Notes under the pieces: model-generated | What the model was told of the DNA's origin: nothing | The model's database searches: none | The model's input: only the letters and a program-made list of their open reading frames with translations | Translations under genes and position numbers: made by a program | NCBI RefSeq assembly: GCF_009789225.1 | Contig: NZ_WSTA01000002.1 | Location: 1-64,000 of the forward strand | DNA length: 64,000 bases | Source: Agromyces seonyuensis | GTDB lineage: Bacteria; Actinomycetota; Actinomycetes; Actinomycetales; Microbacteriaceae | Reading direction: 5' to 3' | Shown here: positions 35,343-43,895 of the stretch, in pieces | How positions within the stretch are numbered: the first letter of the stretch is position 1 | Layout: each line of letters starts with the position of its first letter

Positions 35343-36643
35343 AGACCGCAGACGTCCTCGGCACTGCCGTCGGCAACACGTTCCGTTCGCGCACCCGCAC
35401 GATCCTGACGATCCTCGCGATCTTCATCGGCGGGTTCACCCTCACGATCACGACCGGCCTCGGCACGGGCATTAACCAGTACATCGATCAGACGGTCGCC
35501 GGGATCGGCGCCGAGGACGTCATGACCGTCACCCACGAGCAGGCGGACGCCGGGCTCGACAGCGGGCCGACCGAATACGACCCCGACGCCGTCGAGCTCA
35601 ACGGGCCGGGCGGCGCAACTGCGCCCGGGAGGTCGGCGATCGACCCGATCACCGCGGACGACCTCGACATGATCGCCGGGATCGACGGCGTCGAGAGCGT
35701 GGAGCCGTCCAAGCGGGTGAGCGTCGACTACGCGCAGGTCGGTGACGGCACTCCGTACACGATGAGCGTCGGCACGTTCGTGCCCGGCATGGAGGTCGAG
35801 CTCGCTGCCGGTTCGCAGCCCGACCTCGACGCGACCGCGAACGAGATCGCCATCCCGGTCGACTACGTCGAGGCGTTCGGCTTCGATTCCGATGCGGATG
35901 CCGTGGGCGCGACGATCGAGCTCGGGCTGACGGACGCCGTCGGCGGCACGCACGTCGTCGACGCCGAGATCGTGGGCGTCTCCGAGGCGGGCCTCGCGGG
36001 CAGCCTCGGCGCATCGCCGAACCCGGCGCTCACCGACGCGCTGTACGAGGCACAGCAGACCGGTGCGCCCGCCGCGCAGGCGGAGCGCTACGGCTCGGCG
36101 ATCGTGCGCTTCGACCCGGCCGCGGGTGACGACGCGACGCAGGCGCTCAAGGACGACCTCGCCGACGCGGGCTTCGCCGCGACGACCGTCGAGGACCAGA
36201 TCGGCGCCTTCAAGACCGTCATCGACGCCATCGTGCTCGTGCTCAACGCCTTCGCGGTCATCGCGCTCGTCGCGGCCGGCTTCGGCATCGTGAACACGCT
36301 GCTGATGTCGGTGCAGGAGCGCACTCGCGAGATCGGCCTCATGAAGGCCATGGGCATGAGCTCCGGCAAGGTGTTCGGGCTCTTCTCGACCGAGGCGACT
36401 TTCATCGGACTGCTCGGCGCGGCCGTCGGCGTCGGTGCGGGCATGGCCGTCGGTCTCGGCCTCGGCAACGTCCTCGCGACAACGCTATTCGCCGACCTGC
36501 CCGGGTTGATGCTGTTCGCCTACGAGCCTCTCGGCGTGCTCTCGATCGTGCTGCTCATCATGGCGATCGCGTTCCTCGCCGGCACCATCCCGGCCGCCCG
36601 GGCGGCCCGGCAAGACCCCATCGAGTCGCTGCGCTACGAGTAG
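35339..36643 (+). CDS. ABC transporter permease of the FtsX/MacB family
   Basis: This 434-residue membrane protein starts at a GTG overlapping the ATPase stop. It has one membrane helix near residues 20-40 (TILTILAIFIGGFTLTI) and a large extracytoplasmic domain to about 300. Three C-terminal helices carry the FtsX signature (GIVNTLLMSVQERTREIGLMKAMGM is the loop region). The last residues (RAARQDPIESLRYE) are the usual end of MacB-type permeases. With the ATPase it forms a mechanotransmission-type transporter rather than a classical importer. The cargo is unknown; the adjacent sensor suggests response to a cell-envelope stress. Confidence 0.9.
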   Translation: MKTADVLGTAVGNTFRSRTRTILTILAIFIGGFTLTITTGLGTGINQYIDQTVAGIGAEDVMTVTHEQADAGLDSGPTEYDPDAVELNGPGGATAPGRSAIDPITADDLDMIAGIDGVESVEPSKRVSVDYAQVGDGTPYTMSVGTFVPGMEVELAAGSQPDLDATANEIAIPVDYVEAFGFDSDADAVGATIELGLTDAVGGTHVVDAEIVGVSEAGLAGSLGASPNPALTDALYEAQQTGAPAAQAERYGSAIVRFDPAAGDDATQALKDDLADAGFAATTVEDQIGAFKTVIDAIVLVLNAFAVIALVAAGFGIVNTLLMSVQERTREIGLMKAMGMSSGKVFGLFSTEATFIGLLGAAVGVGAGMAVGLGLGNVLATTLFADLPGLMLFAYEPLGVLSIVLLIMAIAFLAGTIPAARAARQDPIESLRYE

Positions 36644-36650
36644 CGGGCCG

Positions 36651-38006
36651 ATGGATGAGACGGGCGGCCCGGACGCGCGACACCGCGACCGGGTCGCCCG
36701 CACCATGAGCGGGATGGACGAGGATCGGCACATGGATGCACGCACGGCGCCGCCGCCGCTCGGACCGGACCGGATGCCGATGCGGCATCGGGTGCCGGCG
36801 TGGGTCTGGGACGTGCTCGTCGTGGGATTCTCGCTCGTCGGGGCCTTCGCGCCGTACCGCGATCCGGGGGCCCGCGCTCACGCCTCCCTGCCCGACCTGC
36901 CCGGCGTCGCCCTCCCGGTGCTCCTCTACGTCGTCGTGGGCCTGCAGGCCGGCGCGCTGCTGCTCCGCCGACGTCTGCCGTTGGCGGTGTTCGTCGGGGA
37001 ATCCGTGCTGCTCCTCGTCGGCAGCGCCCTCGCCGGGGTCGGAATGCCGTTCGCGATCCCGGTGGCGCTCGCCGTCTACGGCCTCGCCAAGCGCCGTCCG
37101 CGCCGGGTCGGACTCATCGCGGTGGGCTCGGTCGTGGTCGCGTACGTCGTCGTCGAGTACGCCACGGGCAATGCCGTCGGCCTCGACCCGCGGGTCTTCC
37201 CCGGGCCGGTCATCATCGCCTTCGCGGGCGCCGCGGGCGACGGCAACCGGTCCCGTCGCGCCTACGTCGCGATGCTCGCCGAACGCGCGGAACGCGCGGA
37301 GGCGACACGGGAGTCCGAGGCGAAGCGACGTGTGGCGGAGGAGCGGCTGCGGATCGCCCAGGACCTCCACGACGCCGTGGCCCATGAGGTCGCGGTCGTG
37401 AACCTGCAGGCGGGCGTGGCCGCTCGCGCGATCGCCCCGGACCGCGAGCCCGACCTGCCGCGCGCGCGGGAGGCCGTCGACACGGTCGGCCGGGCCGCGC
37501 GCGGCGTGCTCGAGCAGATCGGCACGCTGCTCTCGGCGCTGCGGGCGGACAGCGCCGGCGGGTCGGCGCCGACGGGACCGATGCCGGGCCTCGGCGCCCT
37601 CGACGAGCTCGTCGCCGACTTCGCCGAGTCCGGTCTGCAGGTCGGCGTGCGCCGCGAGGGGAGGTCCGCGTCCGTACCGGCCGACGTCGACCGCGTCGCG
37701 TACCTCGTCGTGCGCGAGGCGCTCACCAACGCCCACAAGCACGGTGCCGAGCATCGGGCGCACGTGCTCGTCGAACAGGATGACGCGTCGCTCGAGCTGA
37801 GCGTCGTCAACCCGGTCGGACCGGATCGCTCCGGAGGAGCCCCGAGCGGCTACGGCCTCGTCGGCCTCCGCGAACGCGTCGGCGGGGTCGGCGGGGTCCT
37901 GATCGCCGAACGCGACGGCGGTGTCTTCCGGCTGCGGGTGCGAGTGCCGCTCGGCGGCGGCGCGGGGCATCCCGGAACCGACGAGTCGGGGGAGGTCGTC
38001 GGATGA
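36651..38006 (+). CDS. Sensor histidine kinase (NarL/LiaS-type, HisKA_3)
   Basis: This 451-residue kinase begins 8 bp after the permease. A Pro-rich cytoplasmic start is followed by several membrane helices between about 50 and 195, with no large sensing domain. This is typical of intramembrane-sensing kinases that work with an ABC exporter. The HisKA_3 dimerisation motif LRIAQDLHDAVAHEVAVV places the phosphorylated His at about residue 240. The HATPase domain has REALTNAHKH and GYGLVGLRERV. The ATPs come from the cytosol. The start could also be an internal Met. It overlaps the regulator gene by 4 bp. Confidence 0.9.
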   Translation: MDETGGPDARHRDRVARTMSGMDEDRHMDARTAPPPLGPDRMPMRHRVPAWVWDVLVVGFSLVGAFAPYRDPGARAHASLPDLPGVALPVLLYVVVGLQAGALLLRRRLPLAVFVGESVLLLVGSALAGVGMPFAIPVALAVYGLAKRRPRRVGLIAVGSVVVAYVVVEYATGNAVGLDPRVFPGPVIIAFAGAAGDGNRSRRAYVAMLAERAERAEATRESEAKRRVAEERLRIAQDLHDAVAHEVAVVNLQAGVAARAIAPDREPDLPRAREAVDTVGRAARGVLEQIGTLLSALRADSAGGSAPTGPMPGLGALDELVADFAESGLQVGVRREGRSASVPADVDRVAYLVVREALTNAHKHGAEHRAHVLVEQDDASLELSVVNPVGPDRSGGAPSGYGLVGLRERVGGVGGVLIAERDGGVFRLRVRVPLGGGAGHPGTDESGEVVG

Positions 38007-38692
38007 CCGTGCGCGTGCTCCTCGTCGACGACCAGCCGCTCATCCGCGGCGCCGTCGCCGCCCTGCTCGACGTCGAGCCGGATATCGAGATCGTCGGCGA
38101 AGCGGGCGACGGGCGGCGGGGCGTCGAACTCGCCGGCACGCTGGTGCCCGATGTCGTCGTCATGGATCTGCGGATGCCCGTGCTCGACGGGATCGCCGCG
38201 ACGCGCGCCATCACGCACGATCCGGCGCTCGCCTCGGTGCGGGTGCTCGTGCTCACGACGTTCGAGGACGACGAGAACGTCGCGCTCGCGCTGCGCGCCG
38301 GGGCATCCGGGTTCATCGGCAAGGGCACCGACCCGGCCGACCTCGTCGAGGCGGTGCGCACCGTGCACGCGGGCGACGCGCTGCTCTCCCCGCAGGCGAC
38401 CCGGGTGCTCATCGAGCGCTACGTGCACGGCGGCGGGGTGCCGGCCCCCGAGGCATCCTCGCCGCTCGGACGCGCACTGGCGACCCTCACCGAACGCGAG
38501 CGGGAAGTGCTCGTCCTCGTCGCGTCCGGCCGCTCGAACGAGGGCATCGCCGGGCGCCTGGTCATCTCGCCGCACACCGCGAAGACCCACGTCAACCGCG
38601 TGATGGCCAAGCTCGGCGCGCACGACCGCGCCCAGCTCGTGATCGCGGCCTACGAGGCCGGGCTCGTGCGACCGGGCGACCGCGCGGACTGA
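38003..38692 (+). CDS. NarL/LuxR-family response regulator
   Basis: This 229-residue DNA-binding regulator is the partner of the preceding kinase. The receiver domain has acidic residues at 9-10, the phosphorylated Asp55 in VVMDLRMP, and the later Thr and Lys switch residues (LTTFED, IGKGTD). The C-terminal LuxR helix-turn-helix is at about 155-215 (LTEREREVLVLVASGRSNEGIA, with TAKTHVNRVMAKL as recognition part). The ATG overlaps the kinase stop, so the two are produced together. It probably controls the ABC transporter. Confidence 0.93.
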   Translation: MTVRVLLVDDQPLIRGAVAALLDVEPDIEIVGEAGDGRRGVELAGTLVPDVVVMDLRMPVLDGIAATRAITHDPALASVRVLVLTTFEDDENVALALRAGASGFIGKGTDPADLVEAVRTVHAGDALLSPQATRVLIERYVHGGGVPAPEASSPLGRALATLTEREREVLVLVASGRSNEGIAGRLVISPHTAKTHVNRVMAKLGAHDRAQLVIAAYEAGLVRPGDRAD

Positions 38693-38744
38693 GCGCGGCG
38701 TCCGGCGGTTGAGGGCGTCGGCGGTGCGTGGCAGCATCCGGAGG

Positions 38745-39194
38745 GTGACCGCTCCCGCCGACCGCGCTCAACGGCTCCGCGACCTCGCCGTGCTGCGGCG
38801 GGTGCGCGACCGCATCGACCGCGAGTACGCCCAGCCGCTCGACGTCGAGTCGCTCGCGCGCGGCGCCAACATGTCCGCCGGGCACTTGAGCCGGCAGTTC
38901 AAGGCCGCCTTCGGCGAATCGCCCTACTCGTACCTCATGACGCGGCGCATCGAGCGGGCCATGTCCCTGCTGCGCCGCGGCGACCTCTCGGTGACCGACG
39001 TCTGCTTCGCAGTCGGATCGTCGTCCCTCGGCACCTTCTCGACGCGCTTCACCGAGCTCGTCGGCGTGAATCCGAGCGAGTACCAGCGCCAGCATGCGGA
39101 TGCCACCGAGGGGCTGCCGACCGTCGTCACGAAGCACGCGGGCCGACCGATCAGGAATCGAGAAGCGGGCTTCGACCTCGCGTCCCTACGGTGA
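38745..39194 (+). CDS. Short AraC-family transcriptional regulator
   Basis: This 149-residue protein consists almost only of the two AraC helix-turn-helix motifs. DVESLARGANMSAGHLSRQFK is followed by SYLMTRRIERAMSLL and VTDVCFAVGSSSLGTFSTRF. No effector domain is present. The start is taken as the GTG at 38745, with a TTG at 38709 as alternative. It is followed after 4 bp by a glyoxalase-like gene. This pairing is common in actinobacteria, and the regulator probably controls its neighbour. Confidence 0.85.
   Translation: MTAPADRAQRLRDLAVLRRVRDRIDREYAQPLDVESLARGANMSAGHLSRQFKAAFGESPYSYLMTRRIERAMSLLRRGDLSVTDVCFAVGSSSLGTFSTRFTELVGVNPSEYQRQHADATEGLPTVVTKHAGRPIRNREAGFDLASLR
39187..39192 (+). promoter_or_regulatory. 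-10 element TACGGT inside the end of the araC gene, for a leaderless VOC gene
   Basis: TACGGT ends six bases before the ATG at 39199, with no ribosome binding site between. The same motif and spacing occur before gntK at 9665. This indicates an internal, probably leaderless, promoter for the glyoxalase-like gene. Confidence 0.4.
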
Positions 39195-39198
39195 AGCC

Positions 39199-39609
39199 AT
39201 GGACATCACGATTCAGAACTCCTTCCTCCCGCACGTCGACCCCGACGAGTCGATCGCGTTCTATCGCGAGGTGCTCGGCTTCGAGGTGCGAATGGACATC
39301 GGCCACGGCCCGATCCGCTGGGTGACGATCGGCTCGCCCGCCCAGCCCGACACGGCGATCGTGCTCTACCCGCCGTCGGCGACCCCCGGACTCACCGACG
39401 ACGAGCAGCAGACGATCGCCGAGCTCATGGCGAAGGGCTCGTTCGGCACGGTGGTGCTCGCCTCCGACGATGTGGACGGCGCCTTCGAGCAGGCCGTCGC
39501 GGGCGGTGCGGAGATCGCGCAGGAACCGATCGACCAGCCCTACGGCGTGCGCGACTGCGCGCTGCGCGACCCGGCGGGCAACATGATCCGCATCCAGGCG
39601 GCACACTGA
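39199..39609 (+). CDS. VOC family protein (glyoxalase/bleomycin-resistance-like)
   Basis: This 136-residue protein has the beta-alpha-beta-beta-beta repeat of the vicinal-oxygen-chelate fold. It has SIAFYREVLGFEVRMD, WVTIGSP, and a C-terminal DCALRDPAGNMIRIQ block. His11 near the N-terminus and a late acidic residue could be metal ligands, but the full set is not certain. These proteins bind or modify small toxic compounds. It follows the short AraC regulator by 4 bp, and the UvrA-like gene starts 4 bp after it. Confidence 0.85.
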   Translation: MDITIQNSFLPHVDPDESIAFYREVLGFEVRMDIGHGPIRWVTIGSPAQPDTAIVLYPPSATPGLTDDEQQTIAELMAKGSFGTVVLASDDVDGAFEQAVAGGAEIAQEPIDQPYGVRDCALRDPAGNMIRIQAAH

Positions 39610-39613
39610 TCGC

Positions 39614-41998
39614 ATGACGGACAACGCCGCCCCGCCCGCTGCCGCCCAGCATCCCGCCGACGCCCACGACCGCATCAGCGTCGTCGGGGCGCGCGAGCAC
39701 AACCTCCAGGACGTCTCGCTCGACCTGCCCAAGCGCCGCCTCACCGTCTTCACCGGGGTGTCGGGATCGGGCAAGAGCTCGCTCGTCTTCGCGACGATCG
39801 CCGCCGAGTCGCAGCGCATGATCAACGAGACGTACTCGTCGTTCGTGCAGGGCTTCATGCCCTCGCTCGCGCGCCCGGAGGTCGACCGGCTCGAGGGCCT
39901 CACGACCGCGATCATCGTCGATCAGGAACGGCTCGGCGCGAATCCGCGCTCGACCGTCGGCACGGTCACCGACGCGAACGCGATGCTGCGCATCCTCTTC
40001 AGCCGGCTCGGGCAGCCGCACGTCGGGGCGCCGCAGGCGTTCTCGTTCAACGTGCCCTCGGTCTCGGGCAAGGGGGCGATCTCGGTCGGCGGCGCCGAGA
40101 AGGAGGTGCGGGAGTTCAACCAGCTCGGCGGCATGTGCCCGCGCTGCGAGGGCACCGGGCGGGTGAACGACATCGACGTGACCCAGCTCTACGACGCGAC
40201 GAAGTCGCTCAACGACGGCGCGATCACCATCCCCGGCTACACGGCCGGCGGCTGGAGCGTCAAGCAGTACAGCGAGTCCGGTCTCCTCGATCCCGACAAG
40301 GCCATCGGCGAGTACACCGAGAGCGAGCTCGCCGACTTCCTCCACAAAGAGCCCGTCAAGGTCAAGATCAACGGCATCAACATCACCTACGAAGGCCTCG
40401 TCTCGCGCATCCGCAAGTCGATGCTCTCGAAGGATCCCGAGTCGATGCAGCCGCACATCCGCGCCTTCGTCGAGCGGGCCGTCGCCTTCGCGACCTGCCC
40501 CGAGTGCGAGGGCACCCGGCTCGCTCCGCACGCGCGGGCATCCAAGATCGACGGCAAGAGCATCGCGGATGCCTGCGCGATGCAGATCTCCGACCTCGCC
40601 GAGTGGGTGCGCGGGCTCGACGAGCCGACCGTGGCCCCGCTGCTCGAGACGCTCGCGCAGACGCTCGAGTCCTTCGTCGACATCGGCCTCGGCTACCTCT
40701 CGCTCGACCGGCCCTCGGGCACGCTCTCCGGCGGCGAGTCGCAGCGCACGAAGCTCATCCGCCATCTCGGCTCGGCCCTCACCGACGTCACCTACGTCTT
40801 CGACGAGCCCACGATCGGGCTGCACCCGCACGACATCCAGCGCATGAACTCGCTGCTCGTCGCGCTGCGCGACAAGGGCAACACGGTGCTCGTCGTCGAG
40901 CACAAGCCCGAGACGATCGAGATCGCCGACCACGTCGTCGACCTCGGACCGGGTGCGGGTTCGGCCGGCGGCCGGATCATGTTCGAGGGCTCCGTCGCAG
41001 GGCTGCGCGCGAGCGGCACGCTCACCGGCCGCCACCTCGACGACCGCGCCAAGGTGCGCGAGTCGGTGCGCGAGCGCACGGGCGCCATCGAGGTGCGCGG
41101 GGCGACGAGCCACAACCTGCAGGGCGTCGACGTCGACGTGCCGCTCGGGCAGCTCGTCGTCGTCACGGGCGTCGCCGGCTCCGGCAAGAGCTCGCTCATC
41201 CACGGTTCGGTCGCGGGGCGGCCGGGCGTCGTCGCCATCGACCAGAGCGCCATCCGCGGCTCGCGCCGCTCGAACCCGGCGACCTACACGGGGATGCTCG
41301 AGCCGATCCGGTCGGCGTTCGCGAAGGCGAACGGGGTCAAGCCGGCCCTGTTCAGCGCGAACTCCGCGGGCGCGTGCCCGAACTGCAACGGCGCCGGCAT
41401 CGTCTACACGGAGCTCGGCCCCATGGCGACCGTCGAGACGGTCTGCGAGGTCTGCGAGGGCAAGCGCTTCGACGCCTCCGTGCTCGACTACAAGTTCGGC
41501 GGCCGCGACATCAGCGAGGTGCTCGGGATGCCCGTCGCCGAGGCGCGGGAGTTCTTCGCCGCGAGTGAGTCGAAGGTGCCGAAGGCCGCGACGATCCTCG
41601 GCCGCCTCGTCGATGTCGGGCTCGGGTACGTCAGCCTCGGGCAGTCCCTCACGACGCTCTCCGGCGGCGAGCGCCAGCGGCTCAAGCTCGCGACCCAGAT
41701 GGCCGAGCAGGGCGACGTCTACGTGCTCGACGAGCCGACCGCGGGGCTGCACCTCGCCGACGTCGAGCAGTTGCTCGGCCTGCTCGACCGGCTCGTCGAG
41801 TCGGGCAAGTCGGTCATCGTGATCGAGCACCACCAGGCCGTCATGGCGCACGCCGATTGGATCATCGACCTCGGGCCGGGTGCCGGCCACGACGGCGGCC
41901 GCATCGTGTTCGAGGGCACCCCGGCCGAACTCGTCGCGGCCCGCTCGACCCTCACCGGGCAGCATCTCGCGGAGTACGTGGCTTCGTCGGTCGAGTAG
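39614..41998 (+). CDS. UvrA-like ABC ATPase (short paralogue, drug-resistance type)
   Basis: This 794-residue protein has two ABC modules (Walker A GVSGSGKSS at 48-56 and GVAGSGKSS in the second; signatures LSGGESQR and LSGGERQR). CxxC zinc pairs are visible (CPRC, CPEC, CPNC, CEVC). Housekeeping UvrA has about 950 residues and a UvrB-binding insertion, which is largely missing here. This is the short class found with antibiotic producers (DrrC-like) and in many actinobacteria. The last residues ASSVE and the TAG stop are encoded by the terminal repeat of an inserted element. Confidence 0.85.
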   Translation: MTDNAAPPAAAQHPADAHDRISVVGAREHNLQDVSLDLPKRRLTVFTGVSGSGKSSLVFATIAAESQRMINETYSSFVQGFMPSLARPEVDRLEGLTTAIIVDQERLGANPRSTVGTVTDANAMLRILFSRLGQPHVGAPQAFSFNVPSVSGKGAISVGGAEKEVREFNQLGGMCPRCEGTGRVNDIDVTQLYDATKSLNDGAITIPGYTAGGWSVKQYSESGLLDPDKAIGEYTESELADFLHKEPVKVKINGINITYEGLVSRIRKSMLSKDPESMQPHIRAFVERAVAFATCPECEGTRLAPHARASKIDGKSIADACAMQISDLAEWVRGLDEPTVAPLLETLAQTLESFVDIGLGYLSLDRPSGTLSGGESQRTKLIRHLGSALTDVTYVFDEPTIGLHPHDIQRMNSLLVALRDKGNTVLVVEHKPETIEIADHVVDLGPGAGSAGGRIMFEGSVAGLRASGTLTGRHLDDRAKVRESVRERTGAIEVRGATSHNLQGVDVDVPLGQLVVVTGVAGSGKSSLIHGSVAGRPGVVAIDQSAIRGSRRSNPATYTGMLEPIRSAFAKANGVKPALFSANSAGACPNCNGAGIVYTELGPMATVETVCEVCEGKRFDASVLDYKFGGRDISEVLGMPVAEAREFFAASESKVPKAATILGRLVDVGLGYVSLGQSLTTLSGGERQRLKLATQMAEQGDVYVLDEPTAGLHLADVEQLLGLLDRLVESGKSVIVIEHHQAVMAHADWIIDLGPGAGHDGGRIVFEGTPAELVAARSTLTGQHLAEYVASSVE

Positions 41999-42310
41999 GC
42001 GCGCACACCACGCTGGTCGAGTAGGCGCGCAGCGCCGTATCGAGACCCCGTTGGTCTGCTCGCGGTGGTCTCGATACGCTTCGCTACTCGACCGGCGCAC
42101 TGTTGGTCGAGTAGGCGCGCAGCGCCGTATCGAGACCCCGCAGGTCCGCTCGCGGTGGTCTCGATACGCTTCGCTACTCGACCGGCGCACTGTTGGTCGA
42201 GTAGGCGCGCAGCGCCGTATCGAGACCCTGATCGGCTTGCGGGGTCTCGATACGCGGCTTCGCCGCTACTCGACCAGCGGGCGGCTTCGCCGCTACTCGA
42301 CCGACGAAGC
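41981..42310. repeat. 330-bp repeat element with perfect 18-bp terminal inverted repeats
   Basis: The ends GCTTCGTCGGTCGAGTAG (41981-41998) and its exact reverse complement (42293-42310) bound this element. The inside has tandem 90-bp units (GGTCGAGTAGG near 42015, 42105, 42195), each with GGTCGAGTAG...TATCGAGACC and the inverted GGTCTCGATACG...CTACTCGACC. These can fold into hairpins. No open reading frame of its own is supported. Each end supplies codons Ala-Ser-Ser-Val-Glu and a TAG stop, for the UvrA-like gene on the plus strand and rhaB on the minus strand. Confidence 0.85.
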
Positions 42311-43735
42311 GCGCGGGTCGTAGCGCAGCGGCGGGAAGGCCGTCGCGACGATCGCGCGCAGTTCCTCGAGGCTCGCGCCCGTCGCCCCCTGCGCGCGGGC
42401 CTGCACGAGGACGTTGCCGATCGCGGTCGCCTCGACGGGGCCGGCGAGCACCGGGATGCCCGATCGGTCGGCCGTGCGGCGGCAGAGCAGCGTGTTGAGC
42501 GAGCCGCCGCCGACGAGGTGGATGACGTCGACGTCGCGGCCCGTGAGCTCGGCGGCCGTCTGCACCGTCTTCGCGAAGGCCTCCGCGAGCGACTCGATGA
42601 TCGACCGGGTGAACTCCGCCCACGAGGCCGGCACCGGCTCGCCGTGCTCGCGGCACCACTCGGCGATGCGCGCCGGGAGATCGCCGGGGGCCGCGAAGCG
42701 GGCGTCATCCGGATCGAAGACGGCCACGGGCGTCGTGATGGCGCCGGCTTCCGCGATGAGCGTCGGCAGGTCGATCGCGGAGCCGGACTCGAGCTCCCAC
42801 TGGCGCACCGACTCCGAGAGGAGCCAGAGGCCCATGACGTTGTGCAGGAAGCGCACGCGTCCGTCGACGCCGCCCTCGTTCGTGAAGTTCGCCTCGCGGG
42901 CGGCGTCGCTCGTCACCGGGTGCTCGAGCTCGAGCCCCACGAGTCCCCACGTGCCGCACGAGATGTACGCGGCGCGCGAGGCATCCTGCATCGGGATGCC
43001 TACGACGGCGGACGCCGTGTCGTGCGAGCCGACCGCGACGACGTCGATCGGGCGGTCCGCGCCGATCTCGCGTTGGACGTACGGCAGCGTCGCGCCGATG
43101 CGCTCGCCCGGGTCGACGAGCCCGGGGAAGATGCCGCGCGGCAGGCCGAGCAGCTCGATGAGCCCGTCGTCCCATTGCCCGGTCGAGACGTCCACGAGCC
43201 CCGTCGTCGACGCGTTCGTGCGCTCGGCGACGGCATTGCCCGTGAGGAAGTAGCCGAACAGGTCGGGCACGAGCAGCAGCGCGTCGGCGAGGCCGAGCAG
43301 CGGTCCCTCGGCGCGCTCCGCCGCGAGCTGGTAGAGCGTGTTGAACGGCAGGAACTGCAGCCCGTTGCGGCGGTAGAGCTCGGCGAACGGCACGAGCGCG
43401 TGCGCCGCCTCGACGCCGGCCGCGGTGCGGGCGTCCCGGTAGTGGTACGGGGTGCCGAGCATCCGGCCGCCGCCGAAGAGCGCGTAGTCGACGGCCCACG
43501 AGTCGACCCCGATCGAGGCGATCGACGGATGCTCGCGCACGGCCGCCGCGAGGCCCGTGAGGGCCCCGCGGTAGAGGCCGAGCATGTCCCAGTGCAAGCC
43601 GTTCGGCGTCGGCACGGCGCGGTTCTCGAAGCGGCCGAGGGTGCGCATCGACAGCTCGCCGCCGCCGACCTTCCCTACGATGACGCGGCCGCTCGTCGCG
43701 CCGAGGTCGACGGCGGCGACCTCCACGGGGGTCAT
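42293..43735 (-). CDS. rhaB: L-rhamnulokinase
   Basis: RhaB phosphorylates L-rhamnulose for aldol cleavage. This 480-residue protein is an FGGY-family sugar kinase. It has the N-terminal phosphate site VDLGATSGRVIVG, the sugar-site segment FNTLYQL, VGSHDTASAV, YISCGTWGLVGLE, and the adenosine motif HLVGGGSLNTLLCRR. The ATG at 43735 has a GGAAGC site. The C-terminal ASSVE plus TAG come from the neighbouring repeat element. It is the most distal gene of the rhamnose locus and is separated from the aldolase gene by another repeat. Confidence 0.92.
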   Translation of the reverse strand: MTPVEVAAVDLGATSGRVIVGKVGGGELSMRTLGRFENRAVPTPNGLHWDMLGLYRGALTGLAAAVREHPSIASIGVDSWAVDYALFGGGRMLGTPYHYRDARTAAGVEAAHALVPFAELYRRNGLQFLPFNTLYQLAAERAEGPLLGLADALLLVPDLFGYFLTGNAVAERTNASTTGLVDVSTGQWDDGLIELLGLPRGIFPGLVDPGERIGATLPYVQREIGADRPIDVVAVGSHDTASAVVGIPMQDASRAAYISCGTWGLVGLELEHPVTSDAAREANFTNEGGVDGRVRFLHNVMGLWLLSESVRQWELESGSAIDLPTLIAEAGAITTPVAVFDPDDARFAAPGDLPARIAEWCREHGEPVPASWAEFTRSIIESLAEAFAKTVQTAAELTGRDVDVIHLVGGGSLNTLLCRRTADRSGIPVLAGPVEATAIGNVLVQARAQGATGASLEELRAIVATAFPPLRYDPRASSVE

Positions 43736-43748
43736 CGGGTGCTTCCAT

Positions 43749-43888
43749 CCGCTGGTCGAGTAGCGAGGCACGAGCGTATCGAGACCTGGTGAGGATCCCC
43801 GCCGGGCCCCGGCAGGCTTGTCACGAGGTCTCGATACGCGGCTTCGCCGCTACTCGAACAGCCGGAGGCGCGCCGACTCGACCAGCGG
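43749..43888. repeat. Repeat element between rhaB and the aldolase gene
   Basis: The outer ends CCGCTGGTCGAG (43749-43760) and CTCGACCAGCGG (43877-43888) are perfect inverted repeats. The inside has the same GTCGAGTAGCG...CGTATCGAGACC and GGTCTCGATACG...CGCTACTCGA modules as at 42 kb. It fills nearly all of the 160-bp gap and may attenuate or stabilise the operon transcript. Confidence 0.8.
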
Positions 43889-43895
43889 AACGCGC

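Noticed and set aside
32330-36643. A 1437-residue plus-strand open frame opposite the collagen gene, in part continuous with the ABC permease frame
   Set aside because: The first part is the antisense of Gly-X-Y repeats (Cys/Ala/Leu-Ser pattern). Only the part from 35339 is real and belongs to the permease.
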